The translations under genes and the position numbers were made by a program. A stretch of 64,000 bases of DNA from M2408 sp046303515 (lineage in GTDB: Bacteria; Bacteroidota; Bacteroidia; Flavobacteriales_D; Crocinitomicaceae), in NCBI GenBank assembly GCA_046303515.1, contig JBKCGI010000181.1, positions 49,945 through 113,944 of the forward strand, given 5' to 3'. Numbering within the stretch: the stretch's first letter is position 1; each line of letters opens with the position of its first letter. Below are positions 16,373-25,784 of the stretch, in pieces. The notes beneath the pieces are model-generated. The model was not told the origin of the DNA. It worked only from the letters and a program-made list of their open reading frames with translations, and ran no database searches.

Positions 16373-17680
16373 GTGAGTAATATAATAGCAATAGTAGGTA
16401 GACCAAATGTTGGGAAATCAACTTTATTTAATCGTTTGACAGAGTCAAGAAACGCGATTGTAAAAGAAGTAAGTGGCGTAACCCGCGATAGAATTTACGG
16501 AAGAGGTGAATGGAATGGTGTTCAGTTTTCTGTAATTGATACGGGTGGATACATTCACGGTTCTGAAGATATTTTTGAAGGTGAAATTCGCAAGCAAGTA
16601 GAATTGGCAATTGCAGAAGCAGATGTGATTGTTTTTATGGTGGATGTTACAACAGGAATTGTTGATTTAGACGAAACCGTTGCAGCCATGTTGCGTAAAT
16701 CAAAAAAGAAAGTTTTCATTTGTGCCAACAAAGTGGATAGCGCTGATCGTTTTGGATTATCAGCAGAATTTTGGTCCTTTGGATTAGGTGATGTATTTGA
16801 TCTTTCAGCTACAAATGGCGGAGGAACTGGAGATTTGTTGGATGAGGTTGTAAAAGTTTTTGACAAAGAAGTTAACCTTGATGCTGAAGATGATTTACCT
16901 CGTATTTCAGTTGTTGGAAAACCAAATGTTGGAAAATCTTCCTTAATTAACGCGCTAACAGGTGAAAACAGAAATATTGTAACCGATGTTTCAGGAACAA
17001 CAAGAGATGCGGTCAATACGCGCTACAAAGCCTTTGGATTTGATTTCTTGTTGATTGATACCGCTGGAATTCGTAAAAAAGCCAAAGTAACTGAAGATAT
17101 TGAATACTATTCCGTTTTGCGTTCGGTTAGAACGATTGAAAGTTCGGATGTGTGTATCTTTATGATTGATGCAACAGAAGGTTTGCAAAAACAGGATTTG
17201 CACATCTATTACATGATTGAAAAAAACAATAAAGGCGTTGTTGTTTTAGTCAATAAATGGGATTTGGTTGAAAAAGATCACAAAACCATGATGGAATACG
17301 AAGAGAAGTTAAGAGAAGAATTGGCTCCTTACAACGATGTTCCGATTTTGTTTACTTCTACAATTACCAAACAACGTTTGCATAAAGCTTTAGAAACGGC
17401 AATGGAAGTGTATGAAAATCGTATCAAAAAAATTCCAACTTCTGAGTTGAATGAATTGATGCAACCGATTTTAGATGCTTTTCCACCACCAGCATTAAAA
17501 GGTAAAGTGGTAAAAATCAAATATGTTACGCAGTTGCCAACTCACGCACCAGCATTTGCTTTTTTCTGTAATTTGCCTCAATATGTTCCAGAAAGTTACA
17601 AGCGATTTTTAGAGAATAAAATTCGTGCAAATTACAATTTTACTGGTATTCCGATTAGAATATTTTTAAGAAAGAAATAG
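16373..17680 (+). CDS. der: Ribosome-assembly GTPase Der (EngA)
   Basis: 435 residues starting at GTG (MSNIIAIVGRPNVGKSTLF); no ATG is available before the first G1 motif. Two tandem G domains are seen: G1 GRPNVGKST, DTGG, NKVD, then GKPNVGKSS, DTAG, NKWD. A C-terminal KH-like domain follows (PPALKGKVVKIKYVTQ). The family acts in 50S subunit maturation. The length is typical and nothing is missing. Confidence 0.97.
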   Translation: MSNIIAIVGRPNVGKSTLFNRLTESRNAIVKEVSGVTRDRIYGRGEWNGVQFSVIDTGGYIHGSEDIFEGEIRKQVELAIAEADVIVFMVDVTTGIVDLDETVAAMLRKSKKKVFICANKVDSADRFGLSAEFWSFGLGDVFDLSATNGGGTGDLLDEVVKVFDKEVNLDAEDDLPRISVVGKPNVGKSSLINALTGENRNIVTDVSGTTRDAVNTRYKAFGFDFLLIDTAGIRKKAKVTEDIEYYSVLRSVRTIESSDVCIFMIDATEGLQKQDLHIYYMIEKNNKGVVVLVNKWDLVEKDHKTMMEYEEKLREELAPYNDVPILFTSTITKQRLHKALETAMEVYENRIKKIPTSELNELMQPILDAFPPPALKGKVVKIKYVTQLPTHAPAFAFFCNLPQYVPESYKRFLENKIRANYNFTGIPIRIFLRKK

Positions 17681-17754
17681 TCTTTTTACTGATTAAAATC
17701 ATTTTTTATGTTTTTTATTGGGTGTAACTTGTACCCAAATTAAAATCATTAATT

Positions 17755-18675
17755 ATGAGAACTTTTTTTGGAATTTCTATTTTGTTGTTTGTAATTGTTG
17801 CATGTAAAAAAGAACCAGGTAAATTAAAATACAAAGCAAAGTTTAATACCGATTATGTAATTCTGAAAACGGGTGAAGAAGATACTTTATTTACCATTTT
17901 TGGCGATTATGTGGGGAGCATAACACCTTACCATTTTTCTTGTAAGATGAGTATGTTGATGTTTCAGGATTACTACAGCGATCAAGATCCTAACTGTCAT
18001 ATGATTTCATATGTTGATGGTCATGATAATGATCCAAATTATGAAATTGCTGCCTACGCCGATTTTTCTGGCAATAAAGAAGTGGAATTTGATCCAATTT
18101 TATACAGTACAGATATGAGAGATGGGCTTTTTGAGCAAAAAGAAATTGATTTTCGATTTTTGACATTTAGCCCTATTTATTTTAAACATGAATTTGAACT
18201 TCCTATTGAGTATTTGAATTATATAAATAACCCTAATTTTTATCTAAAAGATTGTGATTTTCAATATGATTCTGTTTTGAACAAGATTATTGTGAAAACG
18301 CAGAAAGATTTTTCTTATGCCGCAATCCATGGTAATGCAAACGCAATGCCAACTGGTTGGACACTAGTTTTAGGAAATACAGATTCAAGTTACATTCATA
18401 ATTATTCGGGAATTGACTTACCTGAATCATTAAGGTTTCCATTTTGGAATCAATCTTGGATGAACGTTATTCGTAGTCATAAGTATCAAAATGTTAAGAT
18501 CATAATGCCAGACAGGGGAGAAAGTAGTACAATGTATTCAACGATATCGTTCTATAATCAAAATTTGATCCAGATTTATGCTGGAAATGACAATATTCCT
18601 TATACGTTAGATGACATATTTGTTTATGCACCGCATTTTTGGAATAGGGTTGCGGTCAAATTGGAGATGAAATAA
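17755..18675 (+). CDS. Hypothetical lipoprotein
   Basis: 306 residues with a lipoprotein signal peptide (lipobox IVAC, cysteine at about residue 17, followed by KKE). The mature part is rich in aromatic residues and strands. It has short DGHDNDPN and GNDNIPYTLDD stretches that could bind calcium, but no family is recognised. It probably resides at the periplasmic or outer-membrane face. It lies alone between der and the convergent mtnC. Confidence 0.65.
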   Translation: MRTFFGISILLFVIVACKKEPGKLKYKAKFNTDYVILKTGEEDTLFTIFGDYVGSITPYHFSCKMSMLMFQDYYSDQDPNCHMISYVDGHDNDPNYEIAAYADFSGNKEVEFDPILYSTDMRDGLFEQKEIDFRFLTFSPIYFKHEFELPIEYLNYINNPNFYLKDCDFQYDSVLNKIIVKTQKDFSYAAIHGNANAMPTGWTLVLGNTDSSYIHNYSGIDLPESLRFPFWNQSWMNVIRSHKYQNVKIIMPDRGESSTMYSTISFYNQNLIQIYAGNDNIPYTLDDIFVYAPHFWNRVAVKLEMK

Positions 18676-18692
18676 ATATTTGATGTTCTTAA

Positions 18693-19376
18693 TTATTTAA
18701 TCTCTGAAAAATCCTTCACACAGATTTCCCAATTAGCTTTTGTTCCTTCTCGAACGAGTTGAATTGTTTGGTAACCAGCACTTTTTGCCGCTTCTAATTC
18801 TTCTCTGATGTCAGAAAGGAACAAGATTTCATTGGGTTTACAATCCACTTTTGCAGCGATTGTTTTGTAGGTTTCGACTTCTCTTTTGCCACCAGTTTTT
18901 GTATCAAAATAATCTGAAAAATAAGGACAAAGATCACCTTCGACGCTATATCCAAAAATTAATTTTTGAGCGGCAACCGATCCCGAGGAAAAAACGCCTA
19001 ATTTGATTTGTTGTTCTTTCCATTTGTGTAAGGCTGGAGCAACATCCTGATATACATGACCTTTTATTTCACCAGAAGTGTAGCCGTCTTTCCACAAAAT
19101 ACCTTGAAGTGTTTTGAGCGGAGTGATTTTTTTGTCATCCAAACTCCATTCAAGTAATTTGGCTAAAATTTCATCCGTTTGTTTGATATCTTCACCTTCC
19201 AAACCAGCAAGTTCAATAGTTTGTTCAAAGGCTTCAAAAACATCAGGATTTAACTTTAAATCACGTAATTTCTCGATGTTATTTCTGAAGTAAGGGAACA
19301 AAACCTCGTAAACAAAAGATACAGAAGTTGTTGTTCCCTCAATGTCAGTTAAAATGTATTTGATGTTTTGAAGCAT
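18693..19376 (-). CDS. mtnC: Enolase-phosphatase E1 (acireductone synthase)
   Basis: 227 residues. The HAD nucleophile motif appears as LTDIEGTTTSVSFV (residues 9-22), the form specific to MtnC. LGVFSSGSVAAQKLIFGYS (HAD motif II) and FLSDIREELEAAKSAGY (motif IV) follow. It enolises and dephosphorylates 2,3-diketo-5-methylthiopentyl-1-phosphate to acireductone in methionine salvage. One small lipoprotein gene separates it from mtnD, which encodes the next enzyme. Confidence 0.95.
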   Translation of the reverse strand: MLQNIKYILTDIEGTTTSVSFVYEVLFPYFRNNIEKLRDLKLNPDVFEAFEQTIELAGLEGEDIKQTDEILAKLLEWSLDDKKITPLKTLQGILWKDGYTSGEIKGHVYQDVAPALHKWKEQQIKLGVFSSGSVAAQKLIFGYSVEGDLCPYFSDYFDTKTGGKREVETYKTIAAKVDCKPNEILFLSDIREELEAAKSAGYQTIQLVREGTKANWEICVKDFSEIK

Positions 19377-19377
19377 C

Positions 19378-19782
19378 TTAGATTTTTTCGAATGTTAAAT
19401 AATCAATAGTACCATCACCACTAACATCTTCTAATTTTAATGTATTGTCTGTTTTTTCAATAACATGCCAATCATCGGATAAATCAATTAATTCTGATGG
19501 ATTAGAAAAATTGATATTTAGTTTAGTGTGGTCATCATCTTTTTCGGTTGACCAAGTTCCAGAAAAATTTGTTGAAGAATGTGTGGCGCTAACCGTTCCG
19601 TCATTCTTAAAAGTAAAAATATCTCCAGTATAATCAACTGTATGGTTTTCTATATCTTCCTGAAATAATGTAATTTTCCATGATCCATCTTCTAACATGT
19701 TTTCAACTTTGTTAGGACTGTCTTTTTTGCAGGAAGCTAAGGCAATAACAAGTACTCCTGCACCTAAAATTGATTTTTTCAT
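19378..19782 (-). CDS. Small lipocalin-like lipoprotein
   Basis: 134 residues with a lipoprotein signal (lipobox LASC at residues 14-17, then KKDSP). The mature part begins NMLEDGSWKITLFQED and has alternating strands with FTFKNDGTVSA and FSGTWSTEKDDD. This is the pattern of the lipocalin-like/DUF families of small Bacteroidota lipoproteins. It is wedged one base from mtnC and five bases from mtnD, so it is almost certainly co-transcribed with methionine salvage. The reason for that is unknown. Confidence 0.65.
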   Translation of the reverse strand: MKKSILGAGVLVIALASCKKDSPNKVENMLEDGSWKITLFQEDIENHTVDYTGDIFTFKNDGTVSATHSSTNFSGTWSTEKDDDHTKLNINFSNPSELIDLSDDWHVIEKTDNTLKLEDVSGDGTIDYLTFEKI

Positions 19783-19787
19783 TTTTT

Positions 19788-20324
19788 TTAATTTATTGTA
19801 AATTTCAAATACTTCTTTTCAATTTCCGTGCCAGTGTAGTGCGGTGTCCAACCTGTCATGTCGATGAAAATTCGAATTGCTTTTACAAAAGGGTTTTTCT
19901 CACCTGCATCAAACCAATGTTTTGTTCCTTCAGGTACAGAAATTAAATCTCCCTTTTGGCATAATAAATTAAATACAGGTTCTGATTCCAAGTTAAACCA
20001 GAATAATCCTTGACCATCAACAAAAAAACGTATCTCATCCTCAGAATGCGTATGTTCTGCTAGGAATTTTGCTCTAATCGCTTCGTAATTTTCAGTCAAA
20101 TTATTGATAGAAATAACATCAGCTGTTTGATAACCCCCATTTTCCATAAAAGGTTTCAAATCTTTTTCATAAGCATTGAGAATTTCTTCTTGTGATGCTG
20201 TATCGTCAAAAATTACATCACAAGTCCATTGATCAAAGAAAATTCCTCGGTCATTAAAAAATTTTCTGATTTCTTTACTATCAGTAATTGTAATGTTTTG
20301 GTCTGGAATAGATAAAATTGCCAT
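19788..20324 (-). CDS. mtnD: Acireductone dioxygenase
   Basis: 178 residues, cupin fold. Metal ligands are H91, H93 and E97 in HTHSEDEIRF, plus H136 in PEGTKHWFDAG, the arrangement of ARD. The iron form oxidises acireductone to 2-keto-4-methylthiobutyrate and formate; the nickel form gives the off-pathway product. It is first in an operon with the small lipoprotein and mtnC, behind a TAACTTTG box. Confidence 0.95.
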   Translation of the reverse strand: MAILSIPDQNITITDSKEIRKFFNDRGIFFDQWTCDVIFDDTASQEEILNAYEKDLKPFMENGGYQTADVISINNLTENYEAIRAKFLAEHTHSEDEIRFFVDGQGLFWFNLESEPVFNLLCQKGDLISVPEGTKHWFDAGEKNPFVKAIRIFIDMTGWTPHYTGTEIEKKYLKFTIN

Positions 20325-20341
20325 AAAAATAAATTTCAGGA

Positions 20342-20349
20342 CAAAGTTA
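20342..20349 (-). promoter_or_regulatory. -7 box for the mtnD operon
   Basis: Minus-strand TAACTTTG is a full consensus match, 17 bases upstream of the mtnD ATG. Confidence 0.5.
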
Positions 20350-20357
20350 CAAAATAT

Positions 20358-20561
20358 CTATTTCTTTGGACAGGTATTCAATCCGAAAAGTACGTAAAGT
20401 GGACAAAAACTAATAACACTTGTTAGCAAAAATATTCCAGCTAGTACAATTCCAACAATTGCTAATGTCCCTTCTAAAACTCCCGTGATTACTAAGATAC
20501 CAATAAGTGCAGCAATAATTACTCTGATTAATTTATCAGTAGTTCCCATGTTTTTTTTCAT
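20358..20561 (-). CDS. Small DUF2892 (YgaP-like) membrane protein
   Basis: 67 residues, two membrane helices. The start MGTTDKLIRVIIAALIGI and the end FCPLYVLFGLNTCPKK are the pattern of the DUF2892 inner-membrane family, related to the membrane part of the rhodanese YgaP. There is no rhodanese domain. Two cysteines lie near the C-terminus. Function unknown. Confidence 0.8.
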   Translation of the reverse strand: MKKNMGTTDKLIRVIIAALIGILVITGVLEGTLAIVGIVLAGIFLLTSVISFCPLYVLFGLNTCPKK

Positions 20562-20627
20562 AATCCTTATTTTTTATTAAAAGTAAAGATAATAAAAAGA
20601 ATAAAAGGTGACTAAAGTTACTTTTCA

Positions 20628-20658
20628 TTTGTTTTTCCAAAATAAAAAACTATATTTG
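20628..20658 (+). promoter_or_regulatory. Bacteroidota promoter (-33 TTTG, -7 TATATTTG)
   Basis: TTTG at 20628-20631 and TATATTTG at 20651-20658 are spaced by 19 bases, the best full match in the window. The ATG of the OmpA-family gene lies 16 bases after the -7 box. Confidence 0.7.
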
Positions 20659-20674
20659 ACTAAACACTAATTTT

Positions 20675-23011
20675 ATGAAAATTCTATTTTTACTATTAAT
20701 ATGCTTGATTTCAAGTTATTCATATACGCAACAACTCAATACTGGGATTATTTCAGATAATTTTGTGAGTTCAAATATTGCCACTTATAATCCTTCAAGT
20801 ATAGTTGATTCCAAAACAAAATATGCTTTTACATCAAATTCATGCTTTAACAGTACAAGTAATTTTTTCGCTAAAAATTATCTCATTTATAGTTCATTTA
20901 CTGGTGGTTTCATAGATGGTACAAAAGGAAAATTTATTGAACATAAAAAAGCAGGTTATAGAAATTCGGATTTTACCTTAGATCTTTTAAATTTCAAATT
21001 TGAAATAAATCATGAAAATGCTTTAGCTTATGCTTTTCGAATTCGAAATTTTTCAAGTAAAATAGGTTTGCCTTCAATTTGGGCAGAAAAATCAGTAATG
21101 AATTATGTGGGAGGAAGTTTAAATACGCCAGAAAGTATGGCTGGATTTTCTTTTAATGAATTCACTTTTACTGAACATGTCTTTACCTATGCAAGAACGA
21201 TTTTTGACAGAAAGGAATCCTTATTAAAAGCGGGGCTTTCATTTAAATTACTCAATGGACTCAACGGAGACTATTTTTATGTTAATTCCGGAGATATTAC
21301 ATTCACTTCACAAAATGATGGTTTAGCTCAAATGACAAATTTAGATGCAGATTTTGGAAGAAATTACGATAACGGACAGTTCTTGTATAGAAATCGAGGA
21401 TTTGGTTTTGATTTGGGTGCAACATACGAAATTCGTCCAGATTATGAAAAACAATATTATGCGATGGATGGAAAATCAAAAAATGTCCGTTACGATATTA
21501 ATAAGTATAAATGGAAGTTTGCAGCTTCGATTACAGATATTGGTTCGATAAAATTTATTAAGGATAGTTTGACCTACAATTTTTCAAATCCAAGTGTGCT
21601 TACTAATGGCTCTAGTTTTTATAAAAACGAATTTGCTGTTTCTAGTCCATTCGGAAATGTTCAAAATGTTTTACAAAGTTCAGGGGTAAAATCTGCGACG
21701 GATAATTTTGAATACAGAATGAATTTGCCAACAACATTGCATGTAAGCGCTGATTATTTTTTCAGAAAAAACATGTATGTGAGTTACAATGCTTCTATTC
21801 CTTTGAGTTTACCAAATGATAAAACTAAAGTGAAATACATTTTTATTCAAACCATTACTCCAAGAATTGAGAAAACTAATTATTCTTTTATGCTACCATT
21901 GTCTTTTCAAGGAAATGGCAAGTTTTATGTTGGTATAGCAGGAAGAATGAATATCAATAAAATTACTGTTTTTGCGGGTTCAAATAATGTAGCATTTTTA
22001 TTTGGACAAAAATCTTCCCTAACACGGAATATTTTTGTTGGAGTTAGTTTAAACATGCTTCATAAAATGCCATCCGATATTGATATGGACAGAATTTCTG
22101 ATGAAAAAGATGTTTGTATAGATGATTATGGTTTGATTGAGTTTCAAGGTTGTCCTGACACAGATGGTGATGAAATTCCCGACAAGGAAGATTTTTGTAT
22201 CTACGATAAAGGTCCAGCGAATACACACGGTTGTCCAGATTCAGATGGTGATGGAATTATTGACATGAATGATATGTGTCCTAATGTGCCTGGTTTAGGT
22301 GTGCATTACGGATGTCCTGATAGAGACTTTGATGGCGTGATTGATATGGTGGATCAATGTCCTGATGTGCCTGGAATCGAGTTGAATAATGGCTGTCCAT
22401 TTGAAAATCCAGGTTGTTGTATGGATAATGATGGCGATGGTGTTTCCAATAATGCTGATAAATGTCCAGATCACGCTGGTTCAGTTTACAACAATGGCTG
22501 TCCAATTGATTCCTTGAATATTAATAAAATCAATTTGAAAGATCAAAAAACAAAATACGATCCGAATAATACTGGTGAACAAATTAAGATTTTGAAAAAC
22601 AACGATACGATTCGCAATTTCATCACAACAAAAGAAGAATTGCGTAAATTATTTGCTTCACAAAATATTGTGAAAGAACATGTTGTACATTTCAATGTGG
22701 ATCAGGCAACCTTGACAGAAGATGAAATACGTATGTTTGACCAATTTTTCATTCAAATAGCTAATAATCCTCAACTTTCACTCATGGTAGTTGGAAATAC
22801 GGATAAAGATGGAAGTTTGGATTATAATTTAATTCTGTCTAAAAAACGAGCAGAAACCGTTAAGCGTAAGTTGATTGAATATGGATTTCCTGCAGATAAA
22901 ATTGTATTGTATTATTTTGGAGAAGAAAAATCCTTACACAAAGGAAGTTATACGGCAGAACAAAAAAGACAGGATAGACGTGTTGAAATAAAAGTGATTC
23001 AAGGAAATTAA
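20675..23011 (+). CDS. OmpA-family outer-membrane protein with thrombospondin type 3 repeats
   Basis: 778 residues with a signal peptide ending YSYTQQ. Residues ~20-460 form a beta-rich barrel-like region whose start (NTGIISDNFVSSNIATYNPSSI) resembles DUF5723-type proteins. Calcium-binding type 3 repeats follow at ~470-610 (DSDGDGIIDMNDMCP, DNDGDGVSNNADKCPDH). The final ~120 residues are an OmpA C-terminal peptidoglycan-binding domain (VVGNTDKDGSLDYNLILSKKRAETVK, QDRRVEIKV). It probably links the outer membrane to the cell wall. Confidence 0.88.
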   Translation: MKILFLLLICLISSYSYTQQLNTGIISDNFVSSNIATYNPSSIVDSKTKYAFTSNSCFNSTSNFFAKNYLIYSSFTGGFIDGTKGKFIEHKKAGYRNSDFTLDLLNFKFEINHENALAYAFRIRNFSSKIGLPSIWAEKSVMNYVGGSLNTPESMAGFSFNEFTFTEHVFTYARTIFDRKESLLKAGLSFKLLNGLNGDYFYVNSGDITFTSQNDGLAQMTNLDADFGRNYDNGQFLYRNRGFGFDLGATYEIRPDYEKQYYAMDGKSKNVRYDINKYKWKFAASITDIGSIKFIKDSLTYNFSNPSVLTNGSSFYKNEFAVSSPFGNVQNVLQSSGVKSATDNFEYRMNLPTTLHVSADYFFRKNMYVSYNASIPLSLPNDKTKVKYIFIQTITPRIEKTNYSFMLPLSFQGNGKFYVGIAGRMNINKITVFAGSNNVAFLFGQKSSLTRNIFVGVSLNMLHKMPSDIDMDRISDEKDVCIDDYGLIEFQGCPDTDGDEIPDKEDFCIYDKGPANTHGCPDSDGDGIIDMNDMCPNVPGLGVHYGCPDRDFDGVIDMVDQCPDVPGIELNNGCPFENPGCCMDNDGDGVSNNADKCPDHAGSVYNNGCPIDSLNINKINLKDQKTKYDPNNTGEQIKILKNNDTIRNFITTKEELRKLFASQNIVKEHVVHFNVDQATLTEDEIRMFDQFFIQIANNPQLSLMVVGNTDKDGSLDYNLILSKKRAETVKRKLIEYGFPADKIVLYYFGEEKSLHKGSYTAEQKRQDRRVEIKVIQGN

Positions 23012-23050
23012 TTCATAATTACTGCTTATTTTTGTTGCAAACAAATAAGA

Positions 23051-24070
23051 ATGATTGATTTTCGAAGTGATACCGTAACAAAACCAACACAAGGAATGTT
23101 GGATGCCATGTTTTCTGCTGAAGTAGGAGATGATGTTTTTAATGAAGATCCGACGATAAATTTGTTGCAAGAAAAGGCGGCCCAAATGTTTGGAATGGAA
23201 GCGTCACTTTTTTGCTCTTCTGGAACGCAAACCAATCAGATTGCGATTAATGTTCATGTGCAACCTGGAGGCGAAGTTATTTGTCATCAAGACAGCCATG
23301 TCTTCAAATACGAAGGCGGAGGAATTGCTAAAAATTCGGGTGCTTCAGTTCGCTTATTACAAGGAGATCGAGGAAGAATTACAGCAGATCAAATCGCTGA
23401 ATGGATTAATCCAGATGATGTACATTATCCTGTGACACAATTGGTGAGCATAGAAGATACTTCAAATCGCGGTGGTGGTGCCATTTATGATTTTGAGGAA
23501 ATCAAGCGCATCAAAAAACTATGCGAACAACACAATTTACCTTTACATTTAGATGGAGCACGATTATTTAATTCTTTGGTTGAAACAGGAATTGATTACA
23601 AAGAATACGCTTCACAATTCGACTCGATTTCGATTTGTTTGTCGAAAGGTTTAGGTACTCCAGTTGGTTCTTTGTTACTCGGAAAAGCAGATTTTATCAA
23701 AAAGGCTCGTCGTGTTAGAAAAGTTATGGGTGGCGGAATGCGTCAAGCAGGTTTTTTAGCCGCAGCTGGAATATACGCTTTGGATAATAATATTTCACGC
23801 TTAAAAATCGACCACGACCACGCAAAAATGCTCGAAAAAGTATTAGTGGATTTGCCTTGGGTAAAAGAAATGATTCCAGTGGAAACAAACATCGTGGTAC
23901 CAATTATTCACGACCATTCGAAAAGAGACGTAATCATTCAACAATTATTGGAAAAAGGTATAAAATGCATGGCTTTTGGTCCAGGAATGATTCGTTTTGT
24001 GACGCATTTGGATATTAGTCGGGAGGATATTGAGGAGACAATTGGGATATTGAAGACGGTAAAAATATAA
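23051..24070 (+). CDS. ltaE: Low-specificity L-threonine aldolase
   Basis: 339 residues of the beta-eliminating-lyase/threonine-aldolase fold. It begins MIDFRSDTVTKPTQGM, a family hallmark. Visible are GDDVFNEDP, HLDGARLFNS (PLP-pyridine aspartate) and the PLP lysine in SICLSKGLGTPVGS. It cleaves L-threonine or L-allo-threonine to glycine and acetaldehyde with PLP in the cytosol. It lies 39 bases after the OmpA-family gene. Confidence 0.93.
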   Translation: MIDFRSDTVTKPTQGMLDAMFSAEVGDDVFNEDPTINLLQEKAAQMFGMEASLFCSSGTQTNQIAINVHVQPGGEVICHQDSHVFKYEGGGIAKNSGASVRLLQGDRGRITADQIAEWINPDDVHYPVTQLVSIEDTSNRGGGAIYDFEEIKRIKKLCEQHNLPLHLDGARLFNSLVETGIDYKEYASQFDSISICLSKGLGTPVGSLLLGKADFIKKARRVRKVMGGGMRQAGFLAAAGIYALDNNISRLKIDHDHAKMLEKVLVDLPWVKEMIPVETNIVVPIIHDHSKRDVIIQQLLEKGIKCMAFGPGMIRFVTHLDISREDIEETIGILKTVKI

Positions 24071-24107
24071 AACACATAGGCACATAGTTTTTAAAATATT
24101 TGCAATT

Positions 24108-24410
24108 ATGGAATATGTCATCCCTAATGATATTGAAAAAAAAATATACCAACTTTTCTCCAACGAGAAAGAAAGAAAAGAAGTTGAAAACAAAATAAAG
24201 TCCCTTTATAGTAAAAATTGGGGAGTTGGATTTGATCAACTAACAAGGAGTATAATATTTCTTTCAGATGGTAAATTAGAAGAGTTTAAAAACATTATAA
24301 AAGAGATGGAGCCCAGGGATTTAATTTTGGATGCAGAACGTAAAGCGGGAAATCCCAAACATTATTTTTGTATTCCTTTTGATAAAATTGATAAATTAAT
24401 CAAGACTTAA
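24108..24410 (+). CDS. Small hypothetical protein
   Basis: 100 residues, soluble, charged, mostly helical, beginning MEYVIPNDIEKKIYQLF. No signal peptide or membrane span. The segment GVGFDQLTRSIIFLSDG and the ending HYFCIPFDKIDKLIKT are not recognised. It lies 37 bases downstream of ltaE on the same strand. Length and codon use look genuine, but no function can be offered. Confidence 0.55.
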   Translation: MEYVIPNDIEKKIYQLFSNEKERKEVENKIKSLYSKNWGVGFDQLTRSIIFLSDGKLEEFKNIIKEMEPRDLILDAERKAGNPKHYFCIPFDKIDKLIKT

Positions 24411-24419
24411 TTATTTTGT

Positions 24420-24475
24420 TGAATTCCCCCTTCGGAGGGGGATAAAGGGGGAGGAATTTCGGGGTGCTTTTTAAA
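24420..24475. repeat. GC-rich palindromic element
   Basis: CCCCC (24426-24430), a TTCGGA spacer and GGGGG (24437-24441) form a hairpin. A second G-run and GAATT/AATTC edges follow. It stands out sharply from the AT-rich surroundings. The pattern resembles dispersed spacer palindromes of Bacteroidota; a shorter relative lies at 37633-37660. Confidence 0.55.
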
Positions 24476-24520
24476 GAAAATTTACCGTTTAGAAGCTTTG
24501 AAAACTTAAGTCATTATTTT

Positions 24521-25183
24521 ATGAAAAAATTATTTTTATTATTGATTCTATTTGTTGTGTCTTGTTCTGAGTCACCAGAAAAAGATATCTTAAAAGCTGA
24601 TAAAAACATTGAAAAAAAATTATTTTCAAAAGCAATTCAAGATTTAAATAATGCAATCAAAGTCGACAATAAAAACATTTCAGCTTTAATGAAACGTGGT
24701 TATTGTAAATCAATATTAGGTGATAATAATGGAGCAGTCAAGGACTATAAATCTGTCGTTAAAATTGATTCCAAAATTACTTTGGCATATTACAATCTAG
24801 CCTTAAATAAAATTGAATTAAAAAAATATTCGAGCGCATTGATTGATATTAATAACGCCATTTCAAATAAAGGAGGTGAATTTATTTCAATAGATAAAGT
24901 GGAAAATGATTTCGCTTCAAATAGTTGGGAATATGATGTTAAAATTGTAGAATTGAGAAAATTGAGAGGTGAGATTTTTTTTGAATTGAAAAAATTTAAA
25001 GAATCCTATATGGACTACAATTTTTGTATAAACCAAGGATTTGACTTATCAGAATCCTATTATTGGAGTGGAGTAAATTTATTAAACTTAGGACATAAAA
25101 AGGAAGCTTGTTTGGATTTAATTAAATCAAAAGAATTAGGGGACATTTATGCTGATGAAGTTTTAAATAATTACTGTAAATAG
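24521..25183 (+). CDS. TPR-repeat lipoprotein
   Basis: 220 residues from the ATG at 24521. The longer frame from 24464 runs into the GC-rich repeat, and only the later start gives a proper lipoprotein signal (MKKLFLLLILFVVSC). At least four TPR-like repeats follow: SKAIQDLNNAIKVD, GAVKDYKSVVKIDS, SSALIDINNAIS and KESYMDYNFCINQG. TPR proteins act as scaffolds; the partner is unknown. Likely periplasmic and lipid-anchored. Confidence 0.75.
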   Translation: MKKLFLLLILFVVSCSESPEKDILKADKNIEKKLFSKAIQDLNNAIKVDNKNISALMKRGYCKSILGDNNGAVKDYKSVVKIDSKITLAYYNLALNKIELKKYSSALIDINNAISNKGGEFISIDKVENDFASNSWEYDVKIVELRKLRGEIFFELKKFKESYMDYNFCINQGFDLSESYYWSGVNLLNLGHKKEACLDLIKSKELGDIYADEVLNNYCK

Positions 25184-25287
25184 AATTTTGATCAATTTTT
25201 TAAGCTTTTATGAGCCTTAACATCTTATCGTCAATGCTATTCTTAAATGCCTTATATGGTTCATTTTTTACTTTCTAAATTGAAATT

Positions 25288-25773
25288 ATGCAAACTCCAA
25301 TCATAAACGACGACTTCCAAATGGAAAAATACCCAGGTAAAGGTGGCTGGACTTATGTTATTATTCCAGGGTTTGAGGTAAAGCAAAAGAAAAACTTTGG
25401 CATGGTGAAAGTCAAAGGTACAGTTGATGGTTATTCGTTTAAAGCTTACAACTTATTTCCGACCAAAGATGGGAATTACTTTTTTCCAATAAAAGCTGAA
25501 ATACGCAAAAAAATATTTAAACAAGAGGGAGATTGGGTGAAAGTTGTTTTGGAAGAAGACATGGATCCATTGATAATTCCTGAAGAATTGACTTTTTGTT
25601 TGGCTGATGACCCCAGTGCTCATCAAACATTTTTTTCGTTCAAAGAAAGTGAACAAAAATTATGGGTCGATTGGATTTTTTCTGCCAAAAGAGAAGAAAC
25701 GAAAGTGAAGCGTATCACAGAAGCAATGATTAAATTGTCTAAAGGTCAGCGCTTCTACGATAAGGAGATTTGA
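25288..25773 (+). CDS. DUF1905/YdeI-family protein
   Basis: 161 residues. The N-terminal half matches the DUF1905 pattern: GGWTYVIIPGF, then GMVKVKGTVDGYSFKAYNLFPTKDG and YFFPIKAEIRKKI. The C-terminal half (FFSFKESEQKLWVDWIFSAKREETKVKRITEAMIKLSKG) is the YdeI helical domain. Members are soluble proteins of unknown chemistry. Stand-alone gene, convergent with the nitrilase. Confidence 0.8.
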   Translation: MQTPIINDDFQMEKYPGKGGWTYVIIPGFEVKQKKNFGMVKVKGTVDGYSFKAYNLFPTKDGNYFFPIKAEIRKKIFKQEGDWVKVVLEEDMDPLIIPEELTFCLADDPSAHQTFFSFKESEQKLWVDWIFSAKREETKVKRITEAMIKLSKGQRFYDKEI

Positions 25774-25784
25774 GTTTTTTAAAT

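Noticed and set aside
16555..17016. 153-residue minus-strand frame inside der
   Set aside because: Fully contained in a well-conserved essential gene; composition is that of an antisense shadow.
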